A DNA stretch of 64,000 bases from positions 1-64,000 of the forward strand of contig CAJQUW010000522.1 in NCBI GenBank assembly GCA_907163375.1. Direction: 5' to 3'. This DNA is from Prostheceraeus crozeri. Taxonomy: Eukaryota; Platyhelminthes; Polycladida; Euryleptidae. A program made the translations under genes and the position numbers. Below, piece by piece: positions 62,947-64,000 of the stretch; positions within the stretch are counted from its first letter, which is position 1; each line of letters begins with the position of its first letter. Under the pieces are notes generated by a model. The model was given only the letters and a program-made list of their open reading frames with translations, was not told where the DNA came from and did not search any database.

Positions 62947-64000
62947 ACTTAACTACGGATTTCAATCACAGAATCGAGTTCTCGACGATAGCCGATTTGA
63001 AACCCTGTAAGCTTCGACAAATATCTCAGAAATATGACAGCTAAGGAAACAGGACTAGGGAACGAACAGTTTAACTCTGTGCCTACAACAGTGTAACCTA
63101 CTTTTACCGGAGTTGCATGGACGAAATTACTGCATGACAGGTGGTGCACCGGATTTTAATTCACGGTGGAAATGTGACTTCATGTGCCGAAATGTGTAAA
63201 ATTCAGGTGTGACTTTTGTGTTTACATTTCTTCAAACTATTGTGACAGTTAAAAACCTACTACCTGTTAAGACGTTGGAGAGTAGAATAACCGCTGCTGA
63301 ATTTCATTGATTTAAATGAAAATGATCATCCAAAAGGTATCTCAGTTAATTGAGTTGTAAATTGTTGTTTAAAAAGTGAATTCACATCCTAATGGGAAGA
63401 AAGACAATTCTTTGAATAAAACAGCTTATTGATGAAACAACAATTTTGTTAAAACACTAGCTGCAATTTCCATTTACTTTTGATCATAGTTTGCTGTTCA
63501 GCGCCATCTTCTACCTGATGTTCAAAATCTAATAGGCAAATTGATGCAATCGATGTTTGTGGCGACATCTATCATTGCTTTACCAATATGCATGTAAGCG
63601 TTTGATTAAACTATCAAAGCATGAATTCAATCTTACATGGACTCTCTTCTCAGGACATAGCGCTGAAATTTCTATTTGGGAATAGAACGCCAATGAGCAA
63701 TTTCTTCAAATTTGTAATTCTTTATGTATTAAATAAGTTGATATTTGACACTAACTTTAAGTGTTCTACTTCACAGCGAAGTCAAGCAGAAATGAGCGAA
63801 GACATGTATGCATGTCACATTTTTTACTGCACAATAATACAATAATGATCTCTATTAACCCGCGGATGGGCATGGACCCAAGAGTAAGCACATATTATCA
63901 AATATCTCGGAAACTACTGAAGCTAGATTCATGAAACTTCCTCAAGAACTCAGGGGTGGATGGAAGATTTTGTTTTCATCGCATAGCTGTGACAGACACT
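62947..64000. other. No feature recognised
   Basis: Apart from short ORFs that look accidental (for example 63621-63845, no recognisable motif) there is nothing I can support. Confidence 0.4.

Noticed and set aside
1..64000. CRISPR arrays, rRNA genes or standard tRNA genes
   Set aside because: Short tandem repeats occur (52200-52315, 56559-56873, 3811-4037) but without the regular spacer pattern of CRISPR. No rRNA-like sequence was recognised, and the single tRNA-like box pair at 13213-13370 does not form a tRNA.

Overview
The window looks like repeat-rich DNA from an animal nuclear genome, probably a marine invertebrate. The evidence is spliced transposase genes with GT/AG introns, Penelope-like retroelements, hAT, Tc1/mariner and pogo DNA transposons, a Ty3/gypsy LTR retrotransposon, and two large virus-like elements of the Polinton/Maverick (adintovirus-like) type. 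I cannot name the species. Almost everything is mobile DNA. The only candidate host gene is a predicted secreted 300-residue protein near the right end (62044-62946).

The core is two related Polinton-like elements about 0.8 kb apart. Element A (3636-32105) has terminal inverted repeats (TIRs) of about 0.9-1.0 kb and a 6-bp target duplication, CAACTT. It lies inside the reading frame of a Penelope-like element whose halves sit at 2163-3635 and 32106-32513. Element B (32902-58484) has its own TIRs and the target duplication GGCCTG. Both are much more AT-rich than the flanks. They share an adenain-like cysteine protease (with a partial N-terminal duplicate), a retroviral-type integrase, a phospholipase A2-like protein, two small membrane-active proteins, a double-jelly-roll-type major capsid protein, a penton-like minor capsid protein, a fibre-like coiled-coil protein, an A32/FtsK-like packaging ATPase, a protein-primed family B DNA polymerase, an unknown 235-residue protein, and a membrane protein gene reaching into the TIRs. 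In B the order runs the other way round. In addition, the block [235-aa protein, penton, packaging ATPase] is inverted relative to the rest between A and B.

The two elements differ in what lies between fibre and polymerase. A has zinc-finger ORFs and a second, membrane-anchored ATPase. B has a protein with a possible sliding-clamp-like pattern. Both elements are decayed by frameshifts (often in A/T runs), nonsense codons and nested insertions. A carries a hAT element in the capsid gene, with a near-identical partial duplication of the region, and a fold-back Penelope fragment in the penton gene. B carries a mariner and a gypsy element, plus an unidentified 0.65-kb insert, in the polymerase gene.

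Region by region: 1-2162 a decayed hAT gene and a hammerhead-like motif; 2163-3635 Penelope, C-terminal half; 3636-32105 element A; 32106-32513 Penelope, N-terminal half; 32514-32901 nothing recognised beyond a short fold-back; 32902-58484 element B; 58832-61380 a pogo/Tigger-like transposon with TA duplication; 61381-64000 one secreted-protein ORF and otherwise nothing I recognise.
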